Positions 34,081 to 42,732 of a stretch of DNA of 64,000 nucleotides are shown one piece after another. The stretch spans positions 4,852,001-4,916,000 of the forward strand of contig NZ_CP011058.1 in assembly GCF_000961095.1 (NCBI RefSeq), written 5' to 3'. The DNA is from Paenibacillus beijingensis. GTDB lineage: Bacteria > Bacillota > Bacilli > Paenibacillales > Paenibacillaceae. Made by a program: the position numbers and the translations under genes. The notes under the pieces were generated by a model. It saw nothing but the letters and a program-made list of their open reading frames with translations, was not told the origin of the DNA and did no database searches. How positions within the stretch are numbered: the first letter of the stretch is position 1; every line of letters starts with the position of its first letter.

Positions 34081-34842
34081 ATGAGACTTCAAGAAAAAGT
34101 TGCCGTTATTACCGGAGCGGGTTCAGGAATTGGGCGCAGTACATCGGTGCTCTTCGCACAACAAGGCGCAAAAGTTGCCGTTGCGGATGTCAATTCTCAA
34201 GCAGCGGAAGAGACGGTTGGAATAATAAGAGAAGCGGGTGGGGAAGCGGTACCTGTTCGTGTTGATGTCAGCAAGGAAGACTCGGTCAAGGAAATGTTCA
34301 ATACCGCCGTCCAACATTTTGGCAAGCTGGATATTGTGTTTAACAATGCCGGCGTTCCAATGACTCCGCATCCGATAGAGGAAATTACGGAGGAATTATA
34401 CGACCGGATTTTCAATGTCAATGTGAAAGGCGTTATCTTTGGCTGCAAACACGCTGTTCCTTTTTTTAAGAAACAAGGCTACGGCGGCGTCATCATAAAT
34501 ACGGCTTCGACAGTAGCGAGCAGTCCGAAACCCGGATTAAATGTGTATGCCGCTTCAAAAAATGCGGTCATCACATTAACCAAGTCCTTCGCGCTGGATT
34601 TGGCGGACAGCCAAATTCGTGTAGTCGGAATTAGCCCCGCAGCTGTAGATTCCCCGATGTTTGCCGGATTTATCGGCGATCGCGATGAAGCAGAAGCGAA
34701 AAAAAGCTATATTTCTACCATTCCGTTAGGCAGACTTGTTCAACCGGACGACATTGCAAACGCCGCCCTTTATCTGGCCTCCGATGAAGCTTCGCTCGTT
34801 ACCGGCATTGTGCTGAACGTTTGCGGAGGAAGAAGCGTATAA
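34081..34842 (+). CDS. Short-chain dehydrogenase/reductase
   Basis: 253-residue classical SDR. The cofactor motif TGAGSGIGRS, NNAG, the catalytic Ser and the YAASK (Tyr-x-x-x-Lys) motif are all present, as is the C-terminal VTGIVLNVCGGRSV. The preference for NAD(H) is suggested by the acidic residue after the second strand (VADVNS). TGGAGG lies 8 bases before ATG 34081. It sits between the aldehyde dehydrogenase and the D-amino-acid PLP enzyme, so a hydroxy-acid or hydroxy-amino-acid substrate is plausible. Confidence 0.92.
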   Translation: MRLQEKVAVITGAGSGIGRSTSVLFAQQGAKVAVADVNSQAAEETVGIIREAGGEAVPVRVDVSKEDSVKEMFNTAVQHFGKLDIVFNNAGVPMTPHPIEEITEELYDRIFNVNVKGVIFGCKHAVPFFKKQGYGGVIINTASTVASSPKPGLNVYAASKNAVITLTKSFALDLADSQIRVVGISPAAVDSPMFAGFIGDRDEAEAKKSYISTIPLGRLVQPDDIANAALYLASDEASLVTGIVLNVCGGRSV

Positions 34843-34877
34843 CTAATTGCAATTTTCTCAAGGGAAGGAAGAAAAAT

Positions 34878-35966
34878 ATGAAAGTGAGCGAATTGCCTAC
34901 CCCGGCTTTTATAATTGACCTTGATCGCTTGCAGTTTAATATTGGTCTTATGGCCGATATCGCCAAGAAGAATGGGATAAAACTAAGGCCACACATTAAG
35001 ACGCACAAGATGCCCGTTATCGCAAAAATGCAGATGGATATGGGAGCCGTTGGTGTAACGTGCGCAAAAGTGACCGAGGCTGAGGTGATGGTAAGAGCGG
35101 GAATAAAAGATATATTAATTGCTTTTCCGGTAGTCGGGGATTATCAAGTACGAAAAATCGGAGAGCTGATCGATGCAGGGTGCACAATAACGGTTGCTTT
35201 CGACAGCGCATACGGCGCTCAAAAGCTTCATAAACAGGCGATACGGAAAGGGAAGATGATCGATTTATATATGATTATAAATACGGGAGCAGATCGCGAC
35301 GGTGTGAAGCCTGGTGAAGCGGCGCTGCATTTGGCCGAGCAAACGAGGGATTTGAGCAACGTTCGTATAAAGGGAATTATGACCCATGAGGGACATGTCT
35401 ACAAGGCCAATGATTTAAATCAACTACGAGAGATCGTCCTAAATGCAGGACATCAGATGGTGGAAACCGCAGCGTTATTAAGAATGCATGGATATCCGGT
35501 ACAGGAAGTAAGCATGGGGTCAACGCCCGCCTGCCGTGCGGGCATCGCCGCTAAGGGGATAACCGAATGGCGGCCCGGCACCTATGTCTTTAATGACATC
35601 CATGAGCTGGTAGCTACGCCGATCGAGGAATGTGCCCTTTCCATTCTTGCCACTGTCGTAAGCCATCCTGCACCCAACCGGTTCATTCTCGATTCCGGAA
35701 GCAAAACGTTAACGGCCGACAAACCGGGAGGGACAAAAGGATACGGCTATATCAAGCAAGCGCCGAACGCCGTCATTGATCGGCTAAGCGAAGAGCATGG
35801 AGTCGTCCTGTCAGAGCAGGAAGATGCTTTATCTATTGGCCAGCGCGTAGAGATTATTCCCAATCATGTATGCCCGACGATTAATTTGACGAACAACGTC
35901 TATGTGACTCGCGGGGAGAACGTCATAGAGGAGTGGAAGGTGGAGGCACGGGGCAAGATTCAGTGA
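34878..35966 (+). CDS. PLP enzyme of the D-threonine aldolase/D-serine dehydratase (DSD1) family
   Basis: 362 residues, fold III PLP enzyme (alanine-racemase-like barrel). The cofactor Lys is in RPHIKTHK, near the N-terminus as in the family, and the C-terminal zinc-binding pair is seen in IPNHVCPTINL (His and Cys). Members either cleave D-threonine and other D-3-hydroxy amino acids to glycine plus aldehyde or dehydrate D-serine to pyruvate and ammonia; both reactions need this metal site. The neighbours (D-aminoacylase, RidA, aldehyde dehydrogenase) fit either one. ATG 34878 follows GGAAGG. Confidence 0.88.
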   Translation: MKVSELPTPAFIIDLDRLQFNIGLMADIAKKNGIKLRPHIKTHKMPVIAKMQMDMGAVGVTCAKVTEAEVMVRAGIKDILIAFPVVGDYQVRKIGELIDAGCTITVAFDSAYGAQKLHKQAIRKGKMIDLYMIINTGADRDGVKPGEAALHLAEQTRDLSNVRIKGIMTHEGHVYKANDLNQLREIVLNAGHQMVETAALLRMHGYPVQEVSMGSTPACRAGIAAKGITEWRPGTYVFNDIHELVATPIEECALSILATVVSHPAPNRFILDSGSKTLTADKPGGTKGYGYIKQAPNAVIDRLSEEHGVVLSEQEDALSIGQRVEIIPNHVCPTINLTNNVYVTRGENVIEEWKVEARGKIQ

Positions 35967-35980
35967 AAGAGAGGTGTGGA

Positions 35981-37591
35981 ATGTACGATTTGATCATTCA
36001 AAGCGGCTGCATTGTCGATGGCAGCGGCGCTCCATGGTACCGGGCCGATATTGCCGTAAAGGATGGGATCATTGCAAAGGTTGGAAATTTAAAGGATGAG
36101 GCAGCCAACCGGTACATAATTGCCACAGGATTAATCGTTGCGCCGGGATTCATCGATATCCATAGCCATGACGATCTTCATATTCTGGAAAATCCGTTTA
36201 TGGAAACTAAGGTTCGTCAAGGTGTAACGACAACGGTCATCGGGAATTGCGGGTTTGGACTTTATCCCGTACTTCCGGTAAATGAGAAGCTGTTCCGCGA
36301 ATATGCCATCGGTCTTTTCGGGGAACCGGAAAGGAAGCCGTTCGGATTTGCGCAATTCGACGGCTTTATAGAAGCATTGAATCGCCGAGGCGCTGCTGTC
36401 AATGTCTCGTCCTTCGTTGCTCATGGCGTTTTACGAGTTTCGGTGATGGGATTTGACAACCGCAAACCGACAAATGCAGAGCTGGATAAAATGAAAAGTT
36501 TGCTGCGTCAAGCGCTTCGCAGCGGGTCTGTCGGAATGTCGCTCGGTCTTGTCTACCCGCCCGGTTCGTACGCGGATACGGAAGAATTAATCGAGCTGAG
36601 TAAAGTCGTAGCAGTGGAAGGAGGAATCGTCTCATCCCACATTCGAAATGAAGCGGGGTATTTGCTTGATTCCTTGGATGAAATGCTGACCCTGGCAAAA
36701 GAAGCGAACGTGCCGCTGGAGATCTCCCATTTAAAGGCCATCGGATTCAGCAATTTTGGAAAAGCAAAGGAAGCTTTGCGGAAGATATCAACAGCGAAAA
36801 ATGAAGGAGTGGACGTAACTTTCGATCAGTATCCATATCCTTCAGGAAGTACGACTGCAACCCGATTTATGCCGCCATGGGCATTAGAAGGCGGAATAAA
36901 GGAGATGCTGCAGCGTATTCGATATCAGCCTACAAGAGAACGAATCATTCGAGACATTAAGGATGGAATTCCGAATTCACGTTGGGAACCGATGTGGAAG
37001 GTTAACGGCTGGAAAAATATGATGATTTGTTCGGTAGAGAAACCGGAAAATAAAACGTTCGAAGGCCGTAATGTCGAGGAGCTTGCAAATCAACTCAATC
37101 AAGATCCGATCACGTTCATGCTGAATTTGCTGGATGACGAAGAAGGACGGGTAATGATGATTAATTTTCAGCAGGACAAGAATGATCTGGAAGCCATCAT
37201 GACAAGCGACTTGCAAATGTTCGGTTCCGACGGTTTGCCGTTGAGAGGGAAAAAGGCCCACCCACGCTTGTACGGATCCTTCGCTAGAGTACTTGGAACA
37301 TACGTCAGAGAGCATGGACTGCTGACCTTGGAGAGAGCCGTCATGAAGATGACGTATATGCCGGCAAACCGGCTTGGGCTGTTTGATCGTGGATTAATCA
37401 GACCGGGTATGGCGGCTGATCTTACGATTTTTAATCGGCAAACGATCACCGACTTGGCGTCGTATACGAACCCTGCAGTCCATCCGAAAGGAATTGAAAC
37501 CGTTATTGTTAATGGGGCACTCGTACTGGAAAACGGTTCGATAACGGGCGAATTGCCAGGCAAGGCTTTGCGAAGCATGTGCCGTAATTGA
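35981..37591 (+). CDS. N-acyl-D-amino-acid deacylase (D-aminoacylase)
   Basis: 536-residue amidohydrolase that releases D-amino acids from N-acyl forms. The N-terminal beta-sandwich starts YDLIIQSGCIVDGSG, the metal motif is FIDIHSHDDLH (here HSHDD, as in the single-zinc D-aminoacylases), followed by TTTVIGNCG with the Cys ligand, SHIRNE and the final LGLFDRGLIRPGMAADLTIF. Its start (ATG 35981) lies 15 bases after the previous stop, with an AGAGGTG site. It is probably the entry step of the D-amino-acid module. The next gene is 160 bases away, past a gene-free gap. Confidence 0.92.
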   Translation: MYDLIIQSGCIVDGSGAPWYRADIAVKDGIIAKVGNLKDEAANRYIIATGLIVAPGFIDIHSHDDLHILENPFMETKVRQGVTTTVIGNCGFGLYPVLPVNEKLFREYAIGLFGEPERKPFGFAQFDGFIEALNRRGAAVNVSSFVAHGVLRVSVMGFDNRKPTNAELDKMKSLLRQALRSGSVGMSLGLVYPPGSYADTEELIELSKVVAVEGGIVSSHIRNEAGYLLDSLDEMLTLAKEANVPLEISHLKAIGFSNFGKAKEALRKISTAKNEGVDVTFDQYPYPSGSTTATRFMPPWALEGGIKEMLQRIRYQPTRERIIRDIKDGIPNSRWEPMWKVNGWKNMMICSVEKPENKTFEGRNVEELANQLNQDPITFMLNLLDDEEGRVMMINFQQDKNDLEAIMTSDLQMFGSDGLPLRGKKAHPRLYGSFARVLGTYVREHGLLTLERAVMKMTYMPANRLGLFDRGLIRPGMAADLTIFNRQTITDLASYTNPAVHPKGIETVIVNGALVLENGSITGELPGKALRSMCRN

Positions 37592-37752
37592 AACGAAAAA
37601 GGTAAGTTACATCATATACTTGCTAATACGAACACTACGATACGATGACAAGTTTCGGTTTGATTTGTGGCAGCAAGCAGTTAGAGGTATACTTAATGCT
37701 GATAGCAGATACACGACGTGACTTCTAGTCTTTGAGGAGTATGGTTGACTAT

Positions 37753-39060
37753 ATGAAAGCTAATGTGGGACTAATAGGCGGACAACAAATGGTAAGCAAA
37801 TTACAGGATATCGCCGAAGATTATCCCCAAATAAATATCATTGCCGCTACTTTTGACAATGAAAATCAGTCTGAAAGCTTATTGAGCGAAATCGCAAATC
37901 GTATCGATATTGTCGTATTTTCCGGGCCTGTTCCTTATATGTTGGCAAAAGATTTGGTTGATCAATTGAACGTTCCTTTTTTTTATGTTCCATATGATGA
38001 ATTGGCGATTTTGACCATGCTCATGTCCCTGTCCGTACAAGAACAGAAAAAGCTGGAACGCTTTAGCATCGATGTTCCCGACAAGCGTCACGTAGTTGAA
38101 GTATTCAACGAAATCCGCCTTCCGATGAATCAGGTTTATATGATCGATTATGAACAGGAATTCGATGGGGATCAGCTTTTTGAATTCCATCGCGATCTCT
38201 ATGCATCCGGAAAAATCGAATATGCCGTCACGAGCCGTTTTAATGTCCACCGGAAGCTTTTGAAGCATGGCGTTCCTTGCTACAGATTGATTCCGCCTCA
38301 TAAATCAATGAGGGATGTGATCGATTTGGTGAACTTGAAATGCGAAGCTCTTCTATTGAATGTGGCCAGGTTTGTCGTAATCAATATTGGAAAGAACAAA
38401 CACAATACCCAATGGATTACTGAAGATGACGAAGAAATAAACTTGAGGCTGTACCAGGATTTAACTGGATTTGCAAAAATGCTCGGAGGATCGATCACCC
38501 ACAAGCAGGGGTTTATTTCCATTTATACGGATCGAAAAAAATTAGATCATTTTACAAATGATCTTACTCAATTTCCCTTTTTTGAGGAATTAAAAAATGA
38601 TTTTACGATTGATTTATCAGTTGGTATTGGATTTGGATGGTCAAATCACGATGCAGAAAAACATGCGATGATTGCTTTACAGGAGGCCAGTTCACAAAGA
38701 GGAGACCATATTTATGTGGTAACCGAAAATAAGGAAGTTAAAGCTCCGGTTTATACCCCAAACCGTTACCTATTAAAAACGGATAATAAAAATTTGCTGA
38801 AAATAGCAGACGAAACCAATTTGAGCATAACAACGATTAGTAAAATTAAAACTTTTTGGGATATGACAGAAAAAAACAGTATCCATTCTGAAGAACTTGC
38901 CAATGGCTTGGAGATTACTCGACGTTCGGCTCAAAGAATTTTAAGAATACTTGCTGATTGTAATTTTGCCAAAATAATAGGGGAAGAACAGCCGTATAAA
39001 AAGGGCAGACCGATCCCGCTATATCAAATTTTATTAGAAACTGCGGAGGAAAAACCATGA
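37753..39060 (+). CDS. Putative transcriptional regulator: PrpR_N-like sensor, GGDEF/GCH-III-like palm, C-terminal HTH
   Basis: About 435 residues; I do not recognise a named family. Residues 1-110 (NVGLIGG, DIVVFSGPVPYMLAKDL) resemble the PrpR_N sensory domain. Residues about 190-325 look like a nucleotide-cyclase or GTP-cyclohydrolase-III palm: a first strand VARFVVINIGKNKH, a hairpin HKQGFISIYT where GGDEF would be, and SVGIGFGWSNHDAEKHAM resembling the SIGIA helix region of GGDEF domains. Catalytic acids are not seen. Residues about 345-435 form a winged-helix segment (LANGLEITRRSAQRILRIL). ATG 37753 lies 13 bases after GAGGAG; ATG 37741 is nearly on top of it. The stop overlaps ridA by 4 bases. 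Role inferred: control of the D-amino-acid genes. Confidence 0.6.
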   Translation: MKANVGLIGGQQMVSKLQDIAEDYPQINIIAATFDNENQSESLLSEIANRIDIVVFSGPVPYMLAKDLVDQLNVPFFYVPYDELAILTMLMSLSVQEQKKLERFSIDVPDKRHVVEVFNEIRLPMNQVYMIDYEQEFDGDQLFEFHRDLYASGKIEYAVTSRFNVHRKLLKHGVPCYRLIPPHKSMRDVIDLVNLKCEALLLNVARFVVINIGKNKHNTQWITEDDEEINLRLYQDLTGFAKMLGGSITHKQGFISIYTDRKKLDHFTNDLTQFPFFEELKNDFTIDLSVGIGFGWSNHDAEKHAMIALQEASSQRGDHIYVVTENKEVKAPVYTPNRYLLKTDNKNLLKIADETNLSITTISKIKTFWDMTEKNSIHSEELANGLEITRRSAQRILRILADCNFAKIIGEEQPYKKGRPIPLYQILLETAEEKP

Positions 39061-39515
39061 TTGAACAAAGAATCAGAGAACTGGGTTATGAACTTCCCGT
39101 TGCCGCAACCCCAACCTTTCAATACGTTCCCGTTGTTGTTCACCATGATCTCATTTTTGTGAGCGGACAACTGCCGAAGGTGGACGGGGAAGTGAAGGTT
39201 ATCGGCAAGGTAGGAGATAACGTGACCTTGGAACAAGCCCAAGAGGCTTCACGCATCTGTATCTTGCAGGGACTTAGCTGCATTAAACAGGAAATCGGTT
39301 CATTAGACAAAATCTCAAGAATTGTCAAGATCACTGGTTTCGTAAATTCTGCTCCGGGATTTAATCAACAACCAAAGGTTATCGACGCCGCTTCAGATCT
39401 GCTGGAGAAAATTTTCGGGGAAAAAGGAAGGCATTCCAGATCGGCGATCGGAGCCGCTGAACTCCCGCGAAGCGCAACGGTGGAAATTGAAATGATTGTG
39501 GCGTTTCAATCATAA
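39057..39515 (+). CDS. RidA family (YjgF/YER057c/UK114) protein
   Basis: 152 residues of the longer RidA subgroup. RidA proteins hydrolyse reactive enamine/imine intermediates such as 2-aminoacrylate made by PLP dehydratases. The conserved strand VSGQLP, the Arg region RSAIGAAELPRSATVEIEM (catalytic Arg preceding the LP motif) and PGFNQQ are present. The start overlaps the regulator stop (ATGA). Coupling to a D-serine/D-threonine enzyme operon fits a detoxification role. Confidence 0.88.
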   Translation: MIEQRIRELGYELPVAATPTFQYVPVVVHHDLIFVSGQLPKVDGEVKVIGKVGDNVTLEQAQEASRICILQGLSCIKQEIGSLDKISRIVKITGFVNSAPGFNQQPKVIDAASDLLEKIFGEKGRHSRSAIGAAELPRSATVEIEMIVAFQS

Positions 39516-39587
39516 ATCTGATTATAGATCATTGACAATGGGCTTGAGTAAGGGGGATCGCCAACGACAAATTAAATCCTGTCTATA

Positions 39588-39616
39588 TTGACAAGAGATT
39601 TACAAAAACATATTAT
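39588..39616 (+). promoter_or_regulatory. Sigma-A promoter of the putrescine operon
   Basis: TTGACA (39588-39593), 17-base spacer, TATTAT (39611-39616). From -35 through seven bases after -10 it matches the promoter before the IclR gene (43958) at 30 of 36 positions. Confidence 0.8.
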
Positions 39617-39675
39617 CGATTTAACGGACAATTTTAGGAAGTTAGACAATCAACACATTTTTTTTGAAATATAAA

Positions 39676-39700
39676 CGGAAACACTTTCCGAATAACGGAA
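39676..39700 (+). promoter_or_regulatory. IclR-type triple half-site operator, copy A
   Basis: CGGAA-N5-TTCCG-N5-CGGAA at 39676-39700, 60 bases after the promoter -10 and 45 bases before the aldehyde dehydrogenase start. Spacing equals that of the E. coli IclR site (TGGAA-N5-TTCCA) with one more half-site one turn away. Confidence 0.7.
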
Positions 39701-39745
39701 TTTACTGAATTCAACTAAGACTAATTTTTTAAAGGATGTGGGAAC

Positions 39746-41218
39746 GTGATTGAGCTTAACATGTATATCGACGGACAATGGGTCGGGGCTCGGAATGGGA
39801 GCACAAGGGAAATCTTAAACCCGGCAAATGGTGAAATCATCGCAGTGGCGGCTGAAGGGGAAGCGGAAGATGCGCGCCTGGCCATCTCAAGCGCTCGCAG
39901 GGCATTCGATGCCGGCGCATGGTCCGAGTTACCTCCGACAGAACGTGCCAGGTTATTGTTTGCGGTAGCGGATCGATTAGAGCAGCGTACGGAAGAGTTT
40001 GCATTGCTCGAGACGACAAGTATGGGCAAACCGCTCCGCGAATCAAGGTTTGACGTCGCGGATGCCGTCGCCTGTTTCCGTTATTATGCAGGGCTGATTA
40101 CAAAACCAATGGGTCAGGTTTATAGCGTAGCGGATCCGGTACAGGGCTTGGTCGTAAAGGAGCCGGTCGGGGTTTGCGGACTGATCGTGCCATGGAATTA
40201 TCCGCTGCTCATGTCGGTATGGAAAATTGCTCCGGCTTTAGCCGCGGGCAACAGCATTGTGCTCAAACCATCTGAAATAACACCGGTTACGGCAGTAAGT
40301 CTGTTTGAGATTTTCGAGGAGGCAGGCATTCCGCAAGGAGTCGCCAACTTGGTGCTGGGAGCAGGCGCAACGGTCGGACAAGAGCTTGCGGAAAGCGAAC
40401 ATGTCGATATGATTGCCTTCACCGGCGGAACGGCTACAGGGCGGACGATCATGAAGGCGGCGGCCGGTAACATGAAGAATATTTCACTGGAGCTCGGCGG
40501 CAAATCGCCCAACATTGTGTTTGCCGATGCGGACTTTGAGATGGCGGTTGACTATGCGCTATTTGCGATTTTCGCCAATCAGGGCCAAGTTTGCGCAGCG
40601 GGATCAAGACTGCTGCTCGAGGAAAGCATACACGACCGCTTTGTGGAAAGGCTCGTCGAGCGAGCGCGTCAAATCCGAATCGGAGCGGGGGATGCAGAGG
40701 GAACTGAGATGGGGCCTCTCGTCAGCGAAAAGCATATGGAAAAAGTGCTTCATTACATAGAACTCGGCAAGCGCGAAGGGGGACGTCTCCTATTGGGAGG
40801 GCAAAGGTTGAAGCTCAAAGGGTTGGAAAACGGCTATTTTGTCGAGCCGACTATTTTTACCGATACAACCGCAGATATGAGCATTGTACGCGAAGAAATT
40901 TTCGGTCCCGTGCTGGCAATTCAGACCTTCAAGGATGAATCCGACGCGATCCGGGTAGCGAACGACTCTGATTACGGCTTAGCTGCAGGCGTATTCACAA
41001 GCGATGGGGCCAAGGCACTGCGCGTCGTGAAAAAGCTGCGCGCTGGAATCACCTGGATCAACACCTACCATAATACGTATAACGAAGCGCCGTGGGGCGG
41101 CTACAAGCAAAGCGGCATTGGCCGCGCACTCGGAACATTCGGACTGGACGCATATACGGAAACGAAGCAAATTAACATTAATCTGCAGATGGAGCCGATC
41201 GGCTGGTTTAAAAACTGA
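39746..41218 (+). CDS. Aldehyde dehydrogenase, probable 4-aminobutyraldehyde/betaine-aldehyde type
   Basis: 490 residues with all superfamily motifs: VPWNYPLLM, FTGGTATGR, catalytic Glu in LELGGKSP and Cys in NQGQVCAAGSR, and the C-terminal PWGGYKQSGIGR typical of betaine- and aminobutyraldehyde dehydrogenases. GTG start at 39746 after AAAGGATG. The next gene is a putrescine aminotransferase, whose product 4-aminobutanal (pyrroline) this enzyme would oxidise to GABA. A promoter and IclR-type operator lie in the 230 bases upstream. Confidence 0.9.
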   Translation: MIELNMYIDGQWVGARNGSTREILNPANGEIIAVAAEGEAEDARLAISSARRAFDAGAWSELPPTERARLLFAVADRLEQRTEEFALLETTSMGKPLRESRFDVADAVACFRYYAGLITKPMGQVYSVADPVQGLVVKEPVGVCGLIVPWNYPLLMSVWKIAPALAAGNSIVLKPSEITPVTAVSLFEIFEEAGIPQGVANLVLGAGATVGQELAESEHVDMIAFTGGTATGRTIMKAAAGNMKNISLELGGKSPNIVFADADFEMAVDYALFAIFANQGQVCAAGSRLLLEESIHDRFVERLVERARQIRIGAGDAEGTEMGPLVSEKHMEKVLHYIELGKREGGRLLLGGQRLKLKGLENGYFVEPTIFTDTTADMSIVREEIFGPVLAIQTFKDESDAIRVANDSDYGLAAGVFTSDGAKALRVVKKLRAGITWINTYHNTYNEAPWGGYKQSGIGRALGTFGLDAYTETKQININLQMEPIGWFKN

Positions 41219-41241
41219 TTCTGACCCGTCAGGAGGAAACC

Positions 41242-42630
41242 ATGACAAATTTTACAGAAGAGCAAAAAAAACAGGAAACAACGATGGAAAAGTACGTCGA
41301 AGTGTACAATTATACGAATAAAATACTGGATTTGATTGAAAAACAGGAGATCAGCACAGAGGAAGCGGAGTGGGTGACACGCCAAACGGTTGATAACTTC
41401 CGCGATCATGTGAACCCCGGTTTTCTTTCTTACCGAAAATCGGTCACGAAGGACGGGCAATTCGCAGCTGTAGAGTGGAAGGACTCCGGACTGAATTGTT
41501 TCATGGATGTGAACGGCAAAGAATATATCGACTGTCTCGGCGGATTCGGGATCTACAATGTGGGTCACGGTCATCCGAAGGTCAAGCAGGCGGTCTTCAA
41601 CCAGATGAACCGTCAGGCGCTGCATAGTCAGGATCTGCTCGATCCGCTGCGTGCGATGCTGGCCAAGATACTGGCCGACATTACTCCGGGCGACTTGAAG
41701 TACGCCTTTTTCGCCAACAGCGGAACGGAGGCGGTCGAAGCAGCCCTCAAACTGGCGAAAATGCACAGCGACCGCACGACGTTTATCGCGACGACGCGCG
41801 CATTCCACGGTAAAAGCCTCGGTTCCTTGTCCGGAACGGCAAAGGGCGTATTCCGCAAGCCGTTTCTGCCTATGATTCCCGGCTTCCGCCACGTGCATTT
41901 CGGCGATATCGAGATGATGCGAAAAACGATGGAAGTCTGTGCCATGGTTGGCGAGGACGTCGCAGCTGTAATCATCGAGCCAATTCAAGGTGAAGGCGGG
42001 GTTAATCTGCCGCCGGAAGCCTATTTGAAACAGCTTCGCGAGCTTTGTGACCAATACGGTGCGCTTCTCATCTTCGATGAAGTGCAGACAGGAATGGGCC
42101 GTACAGGAAAAATGTTCTGCTGCGAGCATTACGGCGTCGTGCCCGACATTCTGTGCTTGGCTAAAGCTTTCGGCGGGGGCATAATGCCGGCGGGCGCTAT
42201 TGTAGCGACTGAAGAAGTATTCAAGAGCTTCTTCCCGAATCCGTTCATGCATACGACGACATTTGGAGGGAATCCGCTTGCTTGCGCCGCGGCCATCGCG
42301 ACGTTCAACGTCTTGATCGAGGAAAATTTGCCGGCGCGCGCGGCCGAAATGGGCGAGTTCATGCTAAAGGGTCTTCGCGAGGCCGCAGATGAGCATGGGG
42401 ATAAGGTTCTGGAAATTCGCGGCATGGGTTTGTTGATCGGCATTGAGTTTCACAACGATGAAATCGGATACGAGGTATCCAAGGGACTATTTGACAAGGG
42501 AATTCTTGTAGCCGGAACATTGATCAATGCAAAAACGATTCGGATCGAGCCGCCGCTTACGATTACAATTGAGCAGGCGGAGCGGGTCATTGCAGAGTTC
42601 CGCAACGTGCTGGCGCAAATCCGGGTATAG
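41242..42630 (+). CDS. patA: Putrescine aminotransferase (PatA/YgjG-like, class III)
   Basis: 462 residues. Similarity to E. coli PatA is close over the whole length, for example HVNPGFLSYRKSVT, IDCLGGFGIYNVGHGHP, SQDLLDPLRAMLAK and AGTLINAKTIRIEPPLT. The PLP motifs are intact: NSGTEAVEAALKLAK, IFDEVQTGMGRTG and the Schiff-base Lys in LCLAKAFGGG. It transfers the amino group of putrescine (or cadaverine) to 2-oxoglutarate. AGGAGG lies 9 bases before the ATG. It is 23 bases after the aldehyde dehydrogenase gene, so the putrescine-to-GABA route is in one operon. Confidence 0.93.
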   Translation: MTNFTEEQKKQETTMEKYVEVYNYTNKILDLIEKQEISTEEAEWVTRQTVDNFRDHVNPGFLSYRKSVTKDGQFAAVEWKDSGLNCFMDVNGKEYIDCLGGFGIYNVGHGHPKVKQAVFNQMNRQALHSQDLLDPLRAMLAKILADITPGDLKYAFFANSGTEAVEAALKLAKMHSDRTTFIATTRAFHGKSLGSLSGTAKGVFRKPFLPMIPGFRHVHFGDIEMMRKTMEVCAMVGEDVAAVIIEPIQGEGGVNLPPEAYLKQLRELCDQYGALLIFDEVQTGMGRTGKMFCCEHYGVVPDILCLAKAFGGGIMPAGAIVATEEVFKSFFPNPFMHTTTFGGNPLACAAAIATFNVLIEENLPARAAEMGEFMLKGLREAADEHGDKVLEIRGMGLLIGIEFHNDEIGYEVSKGLFDKGILVAGTLINAKTIRIEPPLTITIEQAERVIAEFRNVLAQIRV

Positions 42631-42732
42631 TTTAAAAACGTTCATGATCAACGACAACGCTATCCCGGCGTTAATGACGACAACATTCGACTGCGGGATC
42701 ACATTATTGAAATATCGAGGTGGCACAATTCG

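Noticed and set aside
41101..42252. 383-codon minus-strand frame opposite the putrescine aminotransferase
   Set aside because: Mirror of a strongly conserved gene; its translation is His/Arg-rich without domain features.
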